A DNA stretch of 64,000 bases, taken from positions 31,222 to 95,221 of the forward strand of contig NZ_ACLQ01000031.1 of NCBI RefSeq assembly GCF_000174755.1, read 5' to 3'. The first letter of the stretch is position 1, and each line of letters opens with the position of its first letter. Origin of the DNA: Capnocytophaga gingivalis ATCC 33624. Its GTDB lineage: Bacteria > Bacteroidota > Bacteroidia > Flavobacteriales > Flavobacteriaceae. The notes below the pieces were generated by a model that made no database searches, was not told where the DNA came from, and saw only the letters and a list, made by a program, of their open reading frames with translations. This document shows, piece after piece, positions 63,401 to 64,000 of this stretch. Both the position numbers and the translations under genes were made by a program.

Positions 63401-64000
63401 CTCCTATCTGTACCATTGGTAATTTTACCTTACAGCCCGTAGCCATATTGGTAATCGCTGGATAGTAATCCCCTGGTGGCAAGTGATCAAAAATCTTAGT
63501 AGCTCCTGTGGAGTTCACATAGTTCTCTCCTGTCACCTGTGGCGTACCTGCATGATTCTGTGCAGGGGTAGTATAGTTACTATCAGTATACAAGGCCATA
63601 TAATAGTTGCCTTGTAAGCCTGTGGTAAACCTTAACTCTATCTCTCCTAAGCTGCTTGCTCCTGAGGTACAAGTGATGTCTTTCTTCCTTACCAAGGTAA
63701 GCACTGGTGCTTCTATTTCTTTGATTTCCAAATCTACAGAAGTCTTACATCCCTTAGCATCAGAAAGCTCTACCTTATACCAGCCTTTGCTCAAGTCTCG
63801 ACCGGTATTGCTTGACTGTAGGGTCTCTGCACTACCTGGAGTGGTAGCATATTTGTAGATCTTTATCACATAAGGAGCTACTCCCTTAGTTCTATCAATC
63901 GCATCTGTTATCGGTAAGTAAGCCGTTCCATCATATACACCTATCACTCCCGTAGACTCTCCTGTACAAGCTACCATGCTGGCAGAAAGACCAGGATTTG
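60345..64000 (-). CDS. SprB-repeat surface protein, upstream part (5' end outside window, -1 frame break)
   Basis: An open minus-strand frame from the window edge (NPGLSASMVACTGESTGVIG) to a stop at 60345, about 1215 codons, with no start inside the window. It consists of around eleven tandem repeats of about 100 residues, each with a Cys near a KPVKCYGGNDGSITFTL-like core (for example DITCTSGASSLGEIEL, KPITCQPGVAGNGELKI, DITCRAGEDVKVEA). These are SprB-type repeats of gliding-motility adhesins. It ends just after NRWLFTGVPGA with unrelated residues (AAPGLPSPSR), where the frame breaks. Confidence 0.85.
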   Translation of the reverse strand, partial: NPGLSASMVACTGESTGVIGVYDGTAYLPITDAIDRTKGVAPYVIKIYKYATTPGSAETLQSSNTGRDLSKGWYKVELSDAKGCKTSVDLEIKEIEAPVLTLVRKKDITCTSGASSLGEIELRFTTGLQGNYYMALYTDSNYTTPAQNHAGTPQVTGENYVNSTGATKIFDHLPPGDYYPAITNMATGCKVKLPMVQIGGSQIKANAIPAQQVDCNTAKQKIEFFEDGAEIDETQLKVAIYRDGPLGSGLLTWIPGTTGTITGTGNNKKVEIEFTLLAKTPYRIAVEYKGCKTLLDGKFTPNIATPGVTITEKRKPNLCGAGATGSVTLHYELSAFAGSTAPKWELYTYPFDTRPGAQSPIATGTASTPSGGKSEIKQTVTGLTENKTYILVVRDGTANNCVMGTEIFTVLRAAQPLAFVQTDLLRNSACSGSANETAQVKVTIKDGVGPYKYTISQASTEPTDTQWAHAAVLPTNSRDVLLDQTFETTFGGKIKGTPTGATWYVHVRDANDCHISQAVTVKEDPAPAATKAEVENPCVVGTEYTVKVTLSQIGKGQHYYTFKPAGGTEGPQQPIQFTQTGPSVWEGYIYRVYASSVARDITIYDQNGCKSAAVNFVFQGKISFDLTQSKPITCQPGVAGNGELKIDNIANHNPANPHIYRVLKEDAGGDIVIVNDTPMSGFGAFTVPITQPGRYRVEIVDTTHGGCPFSRTLTVNDKVLPILSLDNSTDSKCYNANQDLLDVNGGGSATLVAAPESQLPMSYSLKAARYADDNSAVTALATIPATHTNVTASNTYVDWQNNGRQVTFKGLLGDVRGIIYTVEAKAANGCTATTEFTIYGVKPIEIDMTQEAVTQFQCSGNQEVLAKLSLPKTAITGGSGRYRFTLLKGGTPVQGNIDLTEPTFTISDETGGNFTLRVEDAQYQCAEVTKPFPTAIKPFVKLTTVTATEVTDITCRAGEDVKVEATLAPAGGDPIKVSLSLRSVTNSSHQMVQITVPAGATTATHTFTNVPMGNYSVVATNDETGCVTYGTTYKVQDPNTFSLTATEEKPVKCYGGNDGSITFTLEDLDLENSGGVNQATQGYTLRIKSLTRPTDPIITVTVPAGSATHTLNTLAYGSYTAEAESTSTGCITKIPANFTIRQADQPINMAAKLRVPDDCSATGSAEISIDITGGIAPYKVTMTGDNGHTQTANQVYNRWLFTGVPGAAAPGLPSPSR

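Noticed and set aside
1..64000. tRNA, rRNA or CRISPR array
   Set aside because: No cloverleaf or conserved rRNA segment and no regularly spaced direct repeats were seen while reading both strands; short degenerate repeats were noted separately.

Overview
The window looks like chromosomal DNA from a host-associated member of the Flavobacteriia (Bacteroidota), most like Capnocytophaga. The evidence is the TAnnTTTG-type -7 promoter boxes in front of many genes, tandem SusC/SusD pairs, type IX secretion (T9SS) cargo with type-B C-terminal sorting domains beside a PorP/SprF-family gene, a CcsBA cytochrome c maturation fusion, class III anaerobic ribonucleotide reductase, type I IDI and MenA. The genus is inference; no rRNA or tRNA gene is present to test it.

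Layout. 1-3026 (-): 3' truncated secreted metalloprotease of the HExxHxxGxxH type with a Pro/Lys/Glu linker and the start of a T9SS sorting domain. It has no stop codon inside the window. 3.3-11.6 kb: M23 peptidase, small membrane protein, a fixH - SafE-like - C45 hydrolase run, two exported proteins and an Na+/H+ antiporter. 11.6-11.9 kb: a decayed gene with in-frame stops. 12-20.4 kb: ccsBA, a DUF4874/DUF4832 lipoprotein, carA, a DUF2625 gene and a solitary atpA. 20.6-40.5 kb (-): four consecutive paralogous SusC/SusD pairs, each with its own promoter and terminator and no enzymes between them. 40.9-48.7 kb: nrdG-nrdD, rplS with a possible autoregulatory leader, a ketoacyl-synthase-like protein without the catalytic Cys, sod, tonB, sco, rsmA (TTG start) and fabG. 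48.9-52.0 kb (-): fused 2-oxoacid dehydrogenase E1 and frr. 52.4-55.6 kb (+): GH32 fructanase lipoprotein and a PfkB-family kinase, a small fructan module. 55.6-57.7 kb (-): idi, a DUF192 gene and menA. 57.8-64 kb (-): a PorP/SprF protein and a very large SprB-repeat surface protein interrupted by a -1 frame break near 60.37 kb and continuing beyond the window.

How the genes fit together. Much of the window serves the cell surface: T9SS cargo, a PorP/SprF partner, a TonB protein, and SusC/SusD importers that need TonB energy. Respiratory and redox functions (CcsBA, FixH, Sco, MenA, AtpA, Sod) sit beside anaerobic NrdD/NrdG, which suits a facultative, capnophilic lifestyle. I found no CRISPR array, complete insertion sequence, prophage or clearly new defence system. 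The signals most worth following are the SusCD expansion with its conserved leader, the frame-broken SprB-like gene, the decayed gene flanked by identical inverted promoter 18-mers, the two long inverted-repeat elements near 46.5 and 48.8 kb, and the rplS leader.
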